A stretch of DNA of 64,000 nt, from NCBI RefSeq assembly GCF_018448925.1, contig NZ_RCWE01000016.1, positions 41,799 through 105,798 of the forward strand, written 5' to 3'. The position numbers were made by a program, and so were the translations under genes. Positions 36,734 through 46,562 of the stretch are shown piece by piece. This stretch comes from Photorhabdus akhurstii (GTDB lineage: Bacteria > Pseudomonadota > Gammaproteobacteria > Enterobacterales > Enterobacteriaceae). The notes below the pieces were generated by a model. It was not told the origin of the DNA and searched no databases. It saw nothing but the letters and a program-made list of their open reading frames with translations. Positions within the stretch are counted from its first letter, which is position 1. Every line of letters starts with the position of its first letter.

Positions 36734-39700
36734 TTAATCAGATTTACGATTAATTATTTCGCCATTAGTTGTACTAGCTTCGGTTTCATTACTATACGTT
36801 TTCACCAAAGGTATTTTGCCGGACAATACACCTTCCTGAACTGCCTTAACAATTCCGCTAACAGAATCAGGTAATGCAACATTGCCGCCTTTACTATTGT
36901 CATAGCCGGTAACAGATTGTTGCTCCACATTTTGGGTATTAAGAATGACATTACCTTTCTCGCTACCAATCTGTCCGCCAATTAGATGAGTATTTCCTTT
37001 TACATCTAAATTAACCCCTTGATTACCGGAAATAGCCGATTGTTCGCCGACATTTTCTCGATCTTTAATATCGACATTGCTTTTAAGTTTACCTGTAACC
37101 CCATTAATACCTTTAATATTATTAAGACTATCAAACGCGGAGGTTAATCTTTCCTGCCACCCTTTCGGTTGTGGATCTTCGGTTGGGTTTTTAGCTGGAT
37201 CATCTTTCAATACCTCATCTTTCGATACATCGTCTTTAGACGAATCATCCTTAGTTGCCTCGTCTTTAGGAATATCGTCACTTTTTACTTTGGATTCTTT
37301 GGTGTAATTAATGCCAGCATCAACACCGACATTTAACCCATGTTCAGTATCTTTACGGCTTTCAACTCGTAAATCACCACCAATATTGCCTTTTACCTGA
37401 TCAGCCTCTATCCGTGCTCCGGCAACTGTTGTATCACCGCCGCTATTGATCACGACATTTTCACCTTTGATATGGCTATTACGTTGGGTTGTTGCTTGCA
37501 GGCGATCAATACCTGCTTTGACTTCCCCGCCGAAGTTCTGTTTTGTGGTCGTGGTGGTAGTGTCATCCTCAGCTTTCTTGATCGAATTTGCATTCCCCCC
37601 ATTGCCTTTCAGGTTAAACTCCCAACCATCGTTATTAATGCGATCCTGAGCAGATACCAGTTCAACATTACCTTGTTTAGCATTCAGGTCGATTTGCTTA
37701 CCGGTCACTTCAGCGCCTTTCAGCGTCAAGTTATTGCCTGCATTTAGATTGATGCCTTGTTTACCGCCAATCTCACTGACCTGAGCTGTGGTACTATTCT
37801 TGCTATCCGTGTTGTAGCCGCCGCCAAGACCGAGATGAACATTCTTGCCCTCCGGCGAATTCCCCCCTTTAGCAGAAGCTTCGCCGTTATAACCGGTCGT
37901 TGTTTTCGTTACGCTATTGGTGGCGTTATCAAAACGGATATCACCTTTAGCATCGATATTGACTTTACCGGCGCCAGCATTCAGAGATGTGCCTTGATAT
38001 TCGGCATCCCTTTCGACACGAATATTAATGTCATCCGTTGCGGTAATCCGACTGGTTACTGCTTCGGTTGTCACAGTATGGCTGCTTTGTGTGCCGCCTT
38101 TGCCTTTACCATTACCGGAGATATCTTCACCGGTGGTGGTGTAAACACGTAAGTCAGCATTGCCGCGGGTTTCACTGTGGCTGCTTTGGTGATGATTCTG
38201 TGCTGCTTCACTGTTATGGCTACCGGCAGTCAGTGTAACGTTACCCTTATCAGCACGATATTGAGTACCTTGGTCATACAGTTCGCCGTTGGTTTTAATG
38301 ACGATATCGCTAGCCTGAACAGAAGTCACAACCGCTTCGGATTTTTTGTTCGCGGTTACGATGCTACTGCCGTTAGCGGCAATATCCGCGCCGAAATTGG
38401 GTATGCCTTTTTTGGTTAAAGTGCCATCCAGCGCAGATTTAGCGGGTTCTTTGACCACTTTCTCCATTGGGCGAGTGACCGCGCTATAATCGACATTGAC
38501 ACCAATATCTGTGCCAACTTGTAGTTTGTGGTTGGTATTTGCTGTCGTATTCGATACGGCCAGATTGCTGACTTTGCCTGCCTCAGCGGTATAAGCGCCA
38601 TTGACTTCATGCTTCGTCCCTTCCTGAACCAATTCACCGTTGGCTTTAATGTTCAAATTACCTGCGATCTGAGAACCGGAAACAATGGCAGTCGTACTGA
38701 TATGATTGCTGTTGTTGCCTTCATAACTACCATGAATACCGGAACCGACTTTATCGATTCCTCCAGTGAGATAGGTGCCAACATACTTTTTACTCTGAGA
38801 TTTCTCTTCGGATTTTTTATTATCCGCGGCTAACAGATGAACATTCGCACCGGTGATCTTAGCATCACCTGTAGTCGTCACCAGATTGGAACCACGTAGG
38901 GTGACATCTTTATCAGCATCGAGAGTGATGCTACCTCCACTTAACGTGGAAGCTTGCTGTGTTATCGTCTGATTTTTTTGACTGTTACTGGTATGTTCAA
39001 TGCCTATTCCGGCACGATACTGTTTATCCCCCTTTGGTTGGAAGTGGATTTGCGGCTCCAGAGAGGTGCTTTGTTTATCAACCTGTTTCTGTTCGCCATA
39101 AGAGAGCACGTTGACATTACCGGATGTGTTCAAGCTAAGCGCGCCGCTACTTTGCACTTGACTGCCGATAATATTGATATCTTCATCACTGAGTAATTTG
39201 AGATCCGCTTCAGAAACCAACTCGCTGCCATGAGATTTCTGTTGCTGGCTATTGGCTCTTTTTGAACTATTAGTGATGTTGAGTACGGTGCCTGTTCGCT
39301 CATCAACTTTCTGGTCGATATAACTGACTGCATTATCGATGGTTAATTTGCCACTATTAGCATTTACAAAAGCACCTTGGGTCGCTTTCACTTTGCTGCC
39401 GGTAATGGCAATACCCTCATAGCCTGACAGCAATAAACGCCCATTCGCCGTTAATTCAGATGCATGGCTGGTTTCTTTCAACTCACTATTGTCTTTATTC
39501 CCACCGCCGCCGATACCGCCCCAATATCTTTTATCATCACGTACCGCACCGTTGTTAGCCGTTTTCTGAACATCGATTTGCAGTTGTTTACCGGCTTCCA
39601 GAGTCAGGTTTTGACCTGCATGGACTTTCGCCCCAAAAATCTCGGCTTGATTTCCTGCTTTAATATCAAGATGACTACCTGCTTGTAATTCACTGGCAAT

Positions 39701-41176
39701 CAAGCGCTCGGTCTGTTTACTCTCTTCCCAACTTCCGGTCTGCAATTTAGCCGTGTGATTTTTTTTATAGCCTTTTTCTGATGATGTTTCTATTTCAGTT
39801 AAACCGGCAATCTGTACATCTTTTTTCGCTGTAACGGCCAGCTTATCGTTGGCATTTATTTGGCTGCCACGGATCTTAACATCGCCTGCAACGGCATTTA
39901 AATTCACATTCTGCCGGGCGGTTATCGTATTCCCTGCCTGATGCAGTTTTTCACTTTCCTTAGTCACCTCATGGCGCCGGGAATAACTCCATTGGTTATC
40001 AATATTTTTAGTGGATTGCTTTAACTGCTGCCCATCTAAAGTCAGATTAGCGCCACTCAGATTAACATCATCACCCACGATATCAGTGGCTGTAATTCGG
40101 TTATTACTGTTGGCGACCAATGAGATATTTTTGCCTTCAAGTTTAGTACGGGCAAGTGACTGGCTACTTTTACTATTATTGACATAAGAACCGCTGAAAT
40201 AGCTTTGGTAATTATTGCTACCATCACGGCTATATGATGATTCGCTAACTTTACCTTTTACTTCAATATTATTACCTGTGAGCGCAACATTTCCGCCTTG
40301 CAGGTGTGCCGCTTCTAAATTGAGATTACCGTGGGCATTAACCGTAATCTCATCACTGGCAGTGAGAGAACCTTGCAAATTAACTCCACTGCCTTTTGCC
40401 GTATTAAGTAGCCGGATACGTCCGGCTTGCATACTGCCGAGATAATAGCTATCCAGCACATTGGTTAACTCTTGTTGAGAATCAATGATTTCCCCTGTGG
40501 CTGAGGTTTTATTTTCGCCGCTGATTGCATTAATCTCTTTCTGAGCGGTGACTGAGCCTCGGTTATCAATTTTCGGTGCGATAAGATCAAGGATCGCATT
40601 GGCGATCAAACCATCCGATTTAATTTTCAGGCTGTTCTGATTATCAAATGTACTGAAACCTTGTAAATTACCTTGTTCTACCAATGGATTACCCACCACC
40701 AGAGACGCGCGGTTAGTATTAATAAAGCCACATCCATTACAGGTAATGCCGTTTGGGTTTGCCAGTACATAATCTGCTGCGATACCAAACACCTCCTGCT
40801 GACCTAATAACAGGGAAGGGTTCCTGCTGATAACTTCATTCAGAATCAGACTAGCGGCTTGACCATTTAAATTAGGGTTAGCGGCGAGCTGACCCGCTAA
40901 TTGTGATTGCCCCTCCTTCAACGCGTTATTTAGGACGACGCCCATCTGACCGACGTTGTAATCCAGATATTGGTTATGTGACAGCCCGGAAGAGGAGGGT
41001 GTCACGATATTCACAACCGTTGCTTTACCTTCGGCCGCGAAAATATCGGGATGGTGTGCTGGATCGCCACCACCAACGATTTCACTGGCAAAACTGGTAG
41101 AACAAGAGACAAGAATGATTGCCATAGAAGCGGCGAGCTTGCCGGTAGGGGATAACCTGAATTTTTTGTTTTTCAT
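36734..41176 (-). CDS. phlA: PhlA-like haemolysin/adhesin, two-partner secretion exoprotein
   Basis: A 1480-residue TpsA protein. After a signal peptide (residues 1-30, ending SFA-SEI) comes the TPS secretion domain with its hallmark motifs ANPNLNG near 98 and ANPNGITCNGCGF near 140, the latter carrying the paired cysteines of the ShlA/HpmA haemolysin branch. The rest is a long repetitive beta-helix. Length and motif set match P. luminescens PhlA, a secreted haemolysin. The C-terminus ends in a low-complexity stretch with DDIPKDEATKDDSSKDD and no CdiA-type toxin tip, so I see no contact-dependent inhibition module. It follows phlB by 65 nt on the same strand; many ORFs opposite it are shadows. 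Confidence 0.88.
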   Translation of the reverse strand: MKNKKFRLSPTGKLAASMAIILVSCSTSFASEIVGGGDPAHHPDIFAAEGKATVVNIVTPSSSGLSHNQYLDYNVGQMGVVLNNALKEGQSQLAGQLAANPNLNGQAASLILNEVISRNPSLLLGQQEVFGIAADYVLANPNGITCNGCGFINTNRASLVVGNPLVEQGNLQGFSTFDNQNSLKIKSDGLIANAILDLIAPKIDNRGSVTAQKEINAISGENKTSATGEIIDSQQELTNVLDSYYLGSMQAGRIRLLNTAKGSGVNLQGSLTASDEITVNAHGNLNLEAAHLQGGNVALTGNNIEVKGKVSESSYSRDGSNNYQSYFSGSYVNNSKSSQSLARTKLEGKNISLVANSNNRITATDIVGDDVNLSGANLTLDGQQLKQSTKNIDNQWSYSRRHEVTKESEKLHQAGNTITARQNVNLNAVAGDVKIRGSQINANDKLAVTAKKDVQIAGLTEIETSSEKGYKKNHTAKLQTGSWEESKQTERLIASELQAGSHLDIKAGNQAEIFGAKVHAGQNLTLEAGKQLQIDVQKTANNGAVRDDKRYWGGIGGGGNKDNSELKETSHASELTANGRLLLSGYEGIAITGSKVKATQGAFVNANSGKLTIDNAVSYIDQKVDERTGTVLNITNSSKRANSQQQKSHGSELVSEADLKLLSDEDINIIGSQVQSSGALSLNTSGNVNVLSYGEQKQVDKQSTSLEPQIHFQPKGDKQYRAGIGIEHTSNSQKNQTITQQASTLSGGSITLDADKDVTLRGSNLVTTTGDAKITGANVHLLAADNKKSEEKSQSKKYVGTYLTGGIDKVGSGIHGSYEGNNSNHISTTAIVSGSQIAGNLNIKANGELVQEGTKHEVNGAYTAEAGKVSNLAVSNTTANTNHKLQVGTDIGVNVDYSAVTRPMEKVVKEPAKSALDGTLTKKGIPNFGADIAANGSSIVTANKKSEAVVTSVQASDIVIKTNGELYDQGTQYRADKGNVTLTAGSHNSEAAQNHHQSSHSETRGNADLRVYTTTGEDISGNGKGKGGTQSSHTVTTEAVTSRITATDDINIRVERDAEYQGTSLNAGAGKVNIDAKGDIRFDNATNSVTKTTTGYNGEASAKGGNSPEGKNVHLGLGGGYNTDSKNSTTAQVSEIGGKQGINLNAGNNLTLKGAEVTGKQIDLNAKQGNVELVSAQDRINNDGWEFNLKGNGGNANSIKKAEDDTTTTTTKQNFGGEVKAGIDRLQATTQRNSHIKGENVVINSGGDTTVAGARIEADQVKGNIGGDLRVESRKDTEHGLNVGVDAGINYTKESKVKSDDIPKDEATKDDSSKDDVSKDEVLKDDPAKNPTEDPQPKGWQERLTSAFDSLNNIKGINGVTGKLKSNVDIKDRENVGEQSAISGNQGVNLDVKGNTHLIGGQIGSEKGNVILNTQNVEQQSVTGYDNSKGGNVALPDSVSGIVKAVQEGVLSGKIPLVKTYSNETEASTTNGEIINRKSD

Positions 41177-41241
41177 ACATTAAGTCTCTATATATTTAGT
41201 TATATTGCTGTGTGTACAGCGTTGGGTACTGCTTAAAACCA

Positions 41242-42909
41242 TCAAAAGGTGTAAGAAAAACGGACTAGCACCTGAATGGGCTCATCAGATGCTTGGCGAT
41301 TGGAAAGCAACTTTCCTCGGCTGGTTTCTATATCGAATACCATGCGCTGGTATTTCAGCGTGGCGCCGGAACTGATACCGGCGCTGCTTTGCCAACCTTG
41401 TGGGCTGCGATATCCCTGAACCCGGCCAGTATCAATGCCGATACGCATTGATAATGTGCTGCTGGCGAGGGGAAATGTCCGGGATAGCGTATTTTGCAGA
41501 TACCAGCCGTTATCCCCGGATAGCGTATTTTTGCTAAATCCCCGCACTGCATTCCGATCAGTGATATTTAGCCATTCGACGCCGGGCAGACCGCGCCGGT
41601 TGTATTGTCCATAAAACAGGTTATTGAGCTGATAAGGCGAGTTGAACAGCATAAAACGCTGATGCAGATTGACCATCAACTTGCCTTTGGTGAACTGTTT
41701 ATCGAGATAAGAGGTGCCGGTTTGTGCTCCAAACCAAGGTAAACCCTGTTCAACACTCAGATTGAGCGTGATTAATCCTGTTGGAATGATATGTAAATGA
41801 TTAACGCCGAGCTCAAAGACACTCAATGTTTGGCTACTGACGCCAATCTTGGCATTGTCGATGTAATTATTGTAATTTTTGTAAGTCAGTTGCCCGCTGA
41901 CACTATTAATCTGAGATTGATTACGATAGAAGGCAAAATCGGAACGCATGCCGATTTGTTGTGTATCACCATAAATCTTTATGGTTCTCATTTGTAAATG
42001 GGGGCGGCTGGTATATTGGGAATAACTACCAAACCCACTGAATGTTGCCGCGCCATAGGGCGCCGAATAAAGCAGAGTATAAGCACGGCTATACCGGTTT
42101 GATGGGCTATCTAACGTACTACTGGCATTCAGACTGATGAAATCGGATAAACCAAATGGACTGTCAAAACTGATATTTGTGCGGACCAGCCATTTCCCAG
42201 TACTCTTTTGCCCATAATTATCAGTTTTAATATTCAATAACCAAGGCTTACTGCGCTGATTATGCAGTTTGATCACTGAGCCGCCATTTACCGTTCCCGG
42301 TAAAATATCCAGGGTGACTTTATTGGACTGTAGCCGGTTAGCCTGATCTAAACCTTGATCGAGTTGTGTGATATTGAGCGGTTGTTTTTCCAGACCAGGA
42401 AATAACATACGACTATTCACCCAGCGATCACCGCCTTCAATTTTCTCAATAAACCCTTCGATAAGGTTTAGCCCTAACTCTCCATCGGCATTAGGCGCAA
42501 TAAACTGAATACGGGCGGTGATATAGCCTTTACTGATATAAAGGTGAGTCAGTTCGTGGCTGAGCCGGTTGATATCATGACTGCTGATACACTCCGGGGA
42601 CAAAGCGCTGAGCGTACTTAAATCCCGAACCGAGAGCAGAGAAATCCCTTTAAGGTAAACACCGGTTAACGGCAGACATTGCTTAGATTCCGGCAATACC
42701 GGCGCAGGAGTTGACTCAGGAGCGGTATTGGCCTGCTGCTTCAATTGCTGATATCGGCGTTGTTCTATCAGTTGGTTAATTTCCCTGGAACTATCTTGCA
42801 GCGTTCTTCTAGCCTCAGTCATTGGCAGATTATCATTTACCTCTGCCGGTGAAGCGATTATCTGAAAGGAAATACAACCCAATATTAAAATAGATATTCT
42901 TTTTATCAT
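41242..42909 (-). CDS. phlB: PhlB-like outer-membrane transporter, two-partner secretion TpsB
   Basis: A 555-residue FhaC/ShlB-family Omp85 protein that exports and activates the PhlA-like protein. Signal peptide at residues 1-19 (SFQIIASPAE boundary), then an N-terminal periplasmic helix, POTRA domains (residues about 70-230) and a 16-strand barrel. The conserved VRGF motif is in NAVRGFSKNTLSGDNGWY and the C-terminus ends in FSYTF, the barrel-assembly signal. Gene order phlB-phlA is that of the Photorhabdus haemolysin locus, reported to be up-regulated by iron limitation. Confidence 0.9.
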   Translation of the reverse strand: MIKRISILILGCISFQIIASPAEVNDNLPMTEARRTLQDSSREINQLIEQRRYQQLKQQANTAPESTPAPVLPESKQCLPLTGVYLKGISLLSVRDLSTLSALSPECISSHDINRLSHELTHLYISKGYITARIQFIAPNADGELGLNLIEGFIEKIEGGDRWVNSRMLFPGLEKQPLNITQLDQGLDQANRLQSNKVTLDILPGTVNGGSVIKLHNQRSKPWLLNIKTDNYGQKSTGKWLVRTNISFDSPFGLSDFISLNASSTLDSPSNRYSRAYTLLYSAPYGAATFSGFGSYSQYTSRPHLQMRTIKIYGDTQQIGMRSDFAFYRNQSQINSVSGQLTYKNYNNYIDNAKIGVSSQTLSVFELGVNHLHIIPTGLITLNLSVEQGLPWFGAQTGTSYLDKQFTKGKLMVNLHQRFMLFNSPYQLNNLFYGQYNRRGLPGVEWLNITDRNAVRGFSKNTLSGDNGWYLQNTLSRTFPLASSTLSMRIGIDTGRVQGYRSPQGWQSSAGISSGATLKYQRMVFDIETSRGKLLSNRQASDEPIQVLVRFSYTF

Positions 42910-43566
42910 TCATTCACCGATAAGGATGATATTTTATTCCATAAAACATAAATATAGGGTGATAGCCCGATAGTAATGACATGCGTATTGGCTAGTTTAT
43001 TTGTTATTAAAGCACACTCCTGGTTATATCTTGCTCTGATTAACGAGTGGCGTTTCTTTTATATCTCGATTTTCTATTAGAAATTTCAATTAGTTGGTTA
43101 TTCGGATAATAATGAGTTAATAAGAGCAATGATTTTATTGCTTATTAATGAATTAACTTAAGTGGAATAAGTAACAGGTGATGTTTTTTTAAATAATAGC
43201 GTGGGTTTTACTAGGAAGATTTTTAAAGAAAGGCTTAATCTAAGCAAGTAATAATAAGCTAAATTTTAATTCACTGTTACTTAGCTTGATAGACGATAAT
43301 ATCAGATGTAATAGTCCCTGTAAGTTATTTTAGCTAAAGGAATCAATAATAGAGAGAAAATCATTTGAATAGATAACAGAATAATTGTCGGAAGATTGTT
43401 AAACTCATGGAGAAGAATAGACTTACCTGGATGTTAGATGCTTTTCTCTATACGGTGGTGATATTATTATATAAATTAGTGTTTATTGCAGATATTTAAG
43501 TAAAGTGAAAAATACTGGAAAACTATTTTAATAATTTTCCAGTAGAAAATGACAATATACAAATGA
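42910..43566. other. Upstream region of phlBA, no gene
   Basis: About 650 AT-rich bases between phlB and the PixA-like gene; it must hold the phlB promoter. A stretch near 43100 (GATAATAATGAGTTAATAA) has only partial likeness to a Fur box. No coding sequence seen. Confidence 0.5.
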
Positions 43567-44157
43567 TTAGTTATTAGTTACTTCAACATATGGATCATAT
43601 CGATAATAGCCTAGGAGTTTTTTGCCATCATAAGCAGCAAAGAACCAGGTATATTGCTCTACACCTGGTCTATGAGCTATTGCTTGGAAATAACTGTCTT
43701 GAGATTCAACAAAAATTACCTTAGGTTCATCCTCATTCGCATTAACTCCTGAAGGGACCATTGGAACTTTTTTGCCTATAGGGTTCTGTGACCATATTTG
43801 TGATGGGACAGAGACGACATCTTGTCCTGTACTAAGCTTTTTGAATTTATACAGTATAATTGTATAGTCGAAATTATTGGATACAGTTGTCGCCCTCCAC
43901 CTAATATTTGCATTAATAGGAACAGTTACACGAGCACCAGATGAACTCGCCACTTTTAGTCCAAACTCTGGAGTATAATTAGCTATATATACATGCTGAC
44001 GGATAATTGTTGGCTCTTTAGGGTCCAGAGAACTTTTAAGATTATTAGTGCTAAGATATTCAATTATTGAATCAATATCAATAACAAAGGTCACATCAGC
44101 TGTAACAGCGTTCCTGGTTATAGCAATATCATCTTTACCCTGAATGATTTCACTCAT
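43567..44157 (-). CDS. PixA/AidA-family inclusion-body protein
   Basis: A 196-residue cytoplasmic protein without signal peptide. The beta-rich pattern with DVTFVIDIDSIIEYL near the start, INANIRWRATT in the middle and the late QYTWFFAAYDGKKLLGYYRY fits the AidA/PixA inclusion-body family abundant in Photorhabdus and Xenorhabdus, whose members form cytoplasmic crystals and respond to quorum or phase variation. Unlike Xenorhabdus PixA it is not unusually methionine-rich. The neighbouring divergent LuxR regulator is a plausible controller. Confidence 0.65.
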   Translation of the reverse strand: MSEIIQGKDDIAITRNAVTADVTFVIDIDSIIEYLSTNNLKSSLDPKEPTIIRQHVYIANYTPEFGLKVASSSGARVTVPINANIRWRATTVSNNFDYTIILYKFKKLSTGQDVVSVPSQIWSQNPIGKKVPMVPSGVNANEDEPKVIFVESQDSYFQAIAHRPGVEQYTWFFAAYDGKKLLGYYRYDPYVEVTNN

Positions 44158-44669
44158 TATAACACCTCTTTACATATTTAAACTATTTATTAGGAATTGA
44201 AAGATTATTTTGTTTACTAATTATTATTCTAATAACTTTCTTTTTATATAATTAACTATTAAAGTTGAAACAGCTACTGGTATAAATCATAGTTTATACG
44301 GGAAAATTACTCATATATTTATTAGGTATTACTTCATATGATTCAATACTTTAATTAATTTATTGTTGTAAAGAACAAAACATAATTTTTTAGAGTAAAA
44401 TATTAAATAATTACTTATGTTGACTTGAAAATGGTTTAATATTCTTCATATGGCTATAATATGTTTTTATATATATAATTTTTCATGATTATTAAATTTT
44501 CAATCCTATTGATATAATTTCTCTTGTTTACGAATAATACATGGTGGCTTATCAGATTATGCCTCTGTATAACAGTAAAGAATTATTTTCTCTATTAAGT
44601 TTAAATTCTGCTACTATAATAAATATTAGGATTCACTATCAATATTCTTAATTTTCAAGAGGACATTGA
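44158..44669. promoter_or_regulatory. Divergent promoter region, PixA-like gene and LuxR solo
   Basis: A 512-bp, very AT-rich spacer between the two divergent genes. It must contain both promoters; I could not single out a lux-box-like palindrome. Confidence 0.45.
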
Positions 44670-45398
44670 ATGAATATTTATCGACCATATACCTTACCTT
44701 ATAATTTTCATAAATTAGACGTAGATCCCCATTTTGTGGCTGAAATTTGTGAACTTATTAACAAAATTTCGGGGTTTAGTTTGTTCTCCCTTTTATTAAA
44801 GGCGCGTTTTCCTATATCTAACCGAGAAGTGTATTTCTTTAATAATTATCATGAATCTTGGAGAGCCCTTTATATAGAAAAAAAGTATTGGATGATTGAT
44901 CCCGTTCTAAATTTCCGGCCAGTGCCGCCTTCTTTTTCAAAAATATGGGATTTGGATTTCTTTTCAAAATCTAATGGGCAAGAACTTTGGTATGTGAATC
45001 AGAAATATGGGTTTCGCTCTGGGATCACCTTTGGTCTTCCTGCATTTTCAGGAACTTATGGAGTATTTTCTGTTGCGGGAAAAGAGGGGCCTATTGATAA
45101 CGAGACAATGTATAAATGTAGTGGAGAAATTTTAGGAGTATATATTAGGATAATAAGATACTTAACATCACACACAAAGTATTTACAATCGTTCTATATC
45201 GATAATACCTCATTTTCACATAGAGAATTAGAAGTATTAAGGTATACCGCAGATGGGATGACATCAATTGAAATTGCATCAACCATTTGTGTCACTAAAA
45301 GTACAGTTGATTTTCACCTAATGAATATCGTCAAAAAACTGGATTGTAAGAACAAATTCCAGGCAATAGCTAAAGCTGCATTACTTGGCTATATATAA
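44670..45398 (+). CDS. LuxR-family regulator with a signal-binding domain (LuxR solo)
   Basis: A 242-residue regulator. The N-terminal autoinducer-binding fold keeps the conserved points Trp64, Tyr68, Asp77, Pro78 (SWRALYIE, YWMIDPVL) and Trp93. The C-terminal GerE-type HTH reads FSHRELEVLRYTADGMTSIE then TKSTVDFHLMNIVKKLDCKN. GAGG precedes ATG 44670. No luxI-type synthase is in the window, so it is a solo; Photorhabdus solos such as PluR bind non-AHL signals. It is divergent from the PixA-like gene. Confidence 0.88.
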   Translation: MNIYRPYTLPYNFHKLDVDPHFVAEICELINKISGFSLFSLLLKARFPISNREVYFFNNYHESWRALYIEKKYWMIDPVLNFRPVPPSFSKIWDLDFFSKSNGQELWYVNQKYGFRSGITFGLPAFSGTYGVFSVAGKEGPIDNETMYKCSGEILGVYIRIIRYLTSHTKYLQSFYIDNTSFSHRELEVLRYTADGMTSIEIASTICVTKSTVDFHLMNIVKKLDCKNKFQAIAKAALLGYI

Positions 45399-45837
45399 CT
45401 AATATCAATTTGTAATTATCAGATGATTATATTTTCTATCTTATAAATTAACTCAATAATTAATCCTATTGTTCAAATGGATTATTAGGAGAATTTGAAC
45501 AAAAACTGACTTTTTACCTTTGTATCTTTATTGGTGCCATTGTAAATAGGAATTGGAGATATTTTCCTGACAAGATGACAATGATATCTATTCAAAATAT
45601 AAAATCAGGCTCAACCAACACACTTTTCCTTTGGCAGAATTGTAATATTACGGTTCTGCCTGTTCTTTACTTAATATATGAATGACTTAAAGGATAATAA
45701 TGATTTTTTGAGCAGCTTTTACGTGATCCTAGCAAACTAATAATCCTTCTCTAAAATATTTATCAATAGTAAACCATTTCACCAGATAATCCGTAGTGTT
45801 ATTGATTAAATAATTCCTAATAGTATCAGCTGGAGTC
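45399..45837. other. Intergenic region before malX remnant
   Basis: About 440 bases, no gene. It may hold the decayed 5' part of malX, but no protein similarity is visible before 45838. Confidence 0.4.
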
Positions 45838-46551
45838 ATTATGCTCATTATGTTCGCAATTGCAATCCCGCTAGGTATGGCACGCGAAAATAAAGGTGTG
45901 GCAGCTTTTACCGGCTTCGTAGGTTTTACAGTATTTCATCTGGGATAAACTTTTATTTAACAACCACAAATATCTTGCCAACGACAGATTCCACGATATT
46001 GAAAGCCAATAACATCCAAAATATTCTTGGCATTCAATCCATTGATACTGGTATTTTGGGGACAGTTATAGTCGGCATTATTGTTTATCTACTTCATGAG
46101 CGTTGTAATACCATTCGATTGCCCGATGCATTGGCCTTTTTTGGCGGAGTACGTTTTGTTCCTATCATAACGACATTAATTTTAATACCTGTTGTTGTGG
46201 TGATTTGGTTTGTTACCTATTACATTATTTTCCGATTTGCTATCATCCGATTTAATATCAAAACACCAGAACGCGAAATTGACAATAATCACAAAGTGAA
46301 TAGACCGCCAGCGGTTACGAATAAATCGGATTATGATATTCCGGCAATAGGGGGTAAAGATAATATCGTTATCACTGGATAATTGCATTACTCGTCTACG
46401 TTTATCTGTTAAAAACATATCCTTGGTTGATAATGAACAATTGAAGAACTTACGGATACTGGGGATTATTTACCTCAATCAACATAACTTACAAATCGTT
46501 ATCGGGCCGCAAGTACAATCAGTAAAAGATGAACTTGATGTATTAATTTAA
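45838..46551 (+). pseudogene. malX: malX remnant (PTS maltose/glucose EIICB)
   Basis: Pieces of E. coli MalX survive in order: MFAIAIPLGMARENKGVAAF at 45850, then LPTTDSTILKANNIQNILGI to IRLPDALAFFGGVRFVPIIT, then IWFVTYYIIFRFAIIRFN joined directly by an internal deletion of about 200 codons, and last the EIIB end CITRLRLSVKNISLVD to IGPQVQSVKDE. A stop after HLG, the deletion and a one-base frameshift before the EIIB part (GKDNIVITG then stop) break it. The EIIB phosphocysteine is still legible, but no functional permease can be made. It sits directly before malY, as in the E. coli malXY operon. Confidence 0.9.
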
Positions 46552-46562
46552 GGAAGAAAACA

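Noticed and set aside
36734-37400. CdiA-like contact-dependent toxin at the C-terminus of the TpsA protein
   Set aside because: No VENN-type boundary, no variable tip and no immunity gene after it; length fits the haemolysin branch.
37077-40445. Many 65-131 codon plus-strand frames opposite phlA
   Set aside because: Products are hydrophobic reversals of the repetitive adhesin; no start signals.
43090-43130. Fur box upstream of phlBA
   Set aside because: Only partial agreement with the Fur consensus in an AT-rich stretch; not convincing without a matrix scan, although iron control of phlBA is reported.
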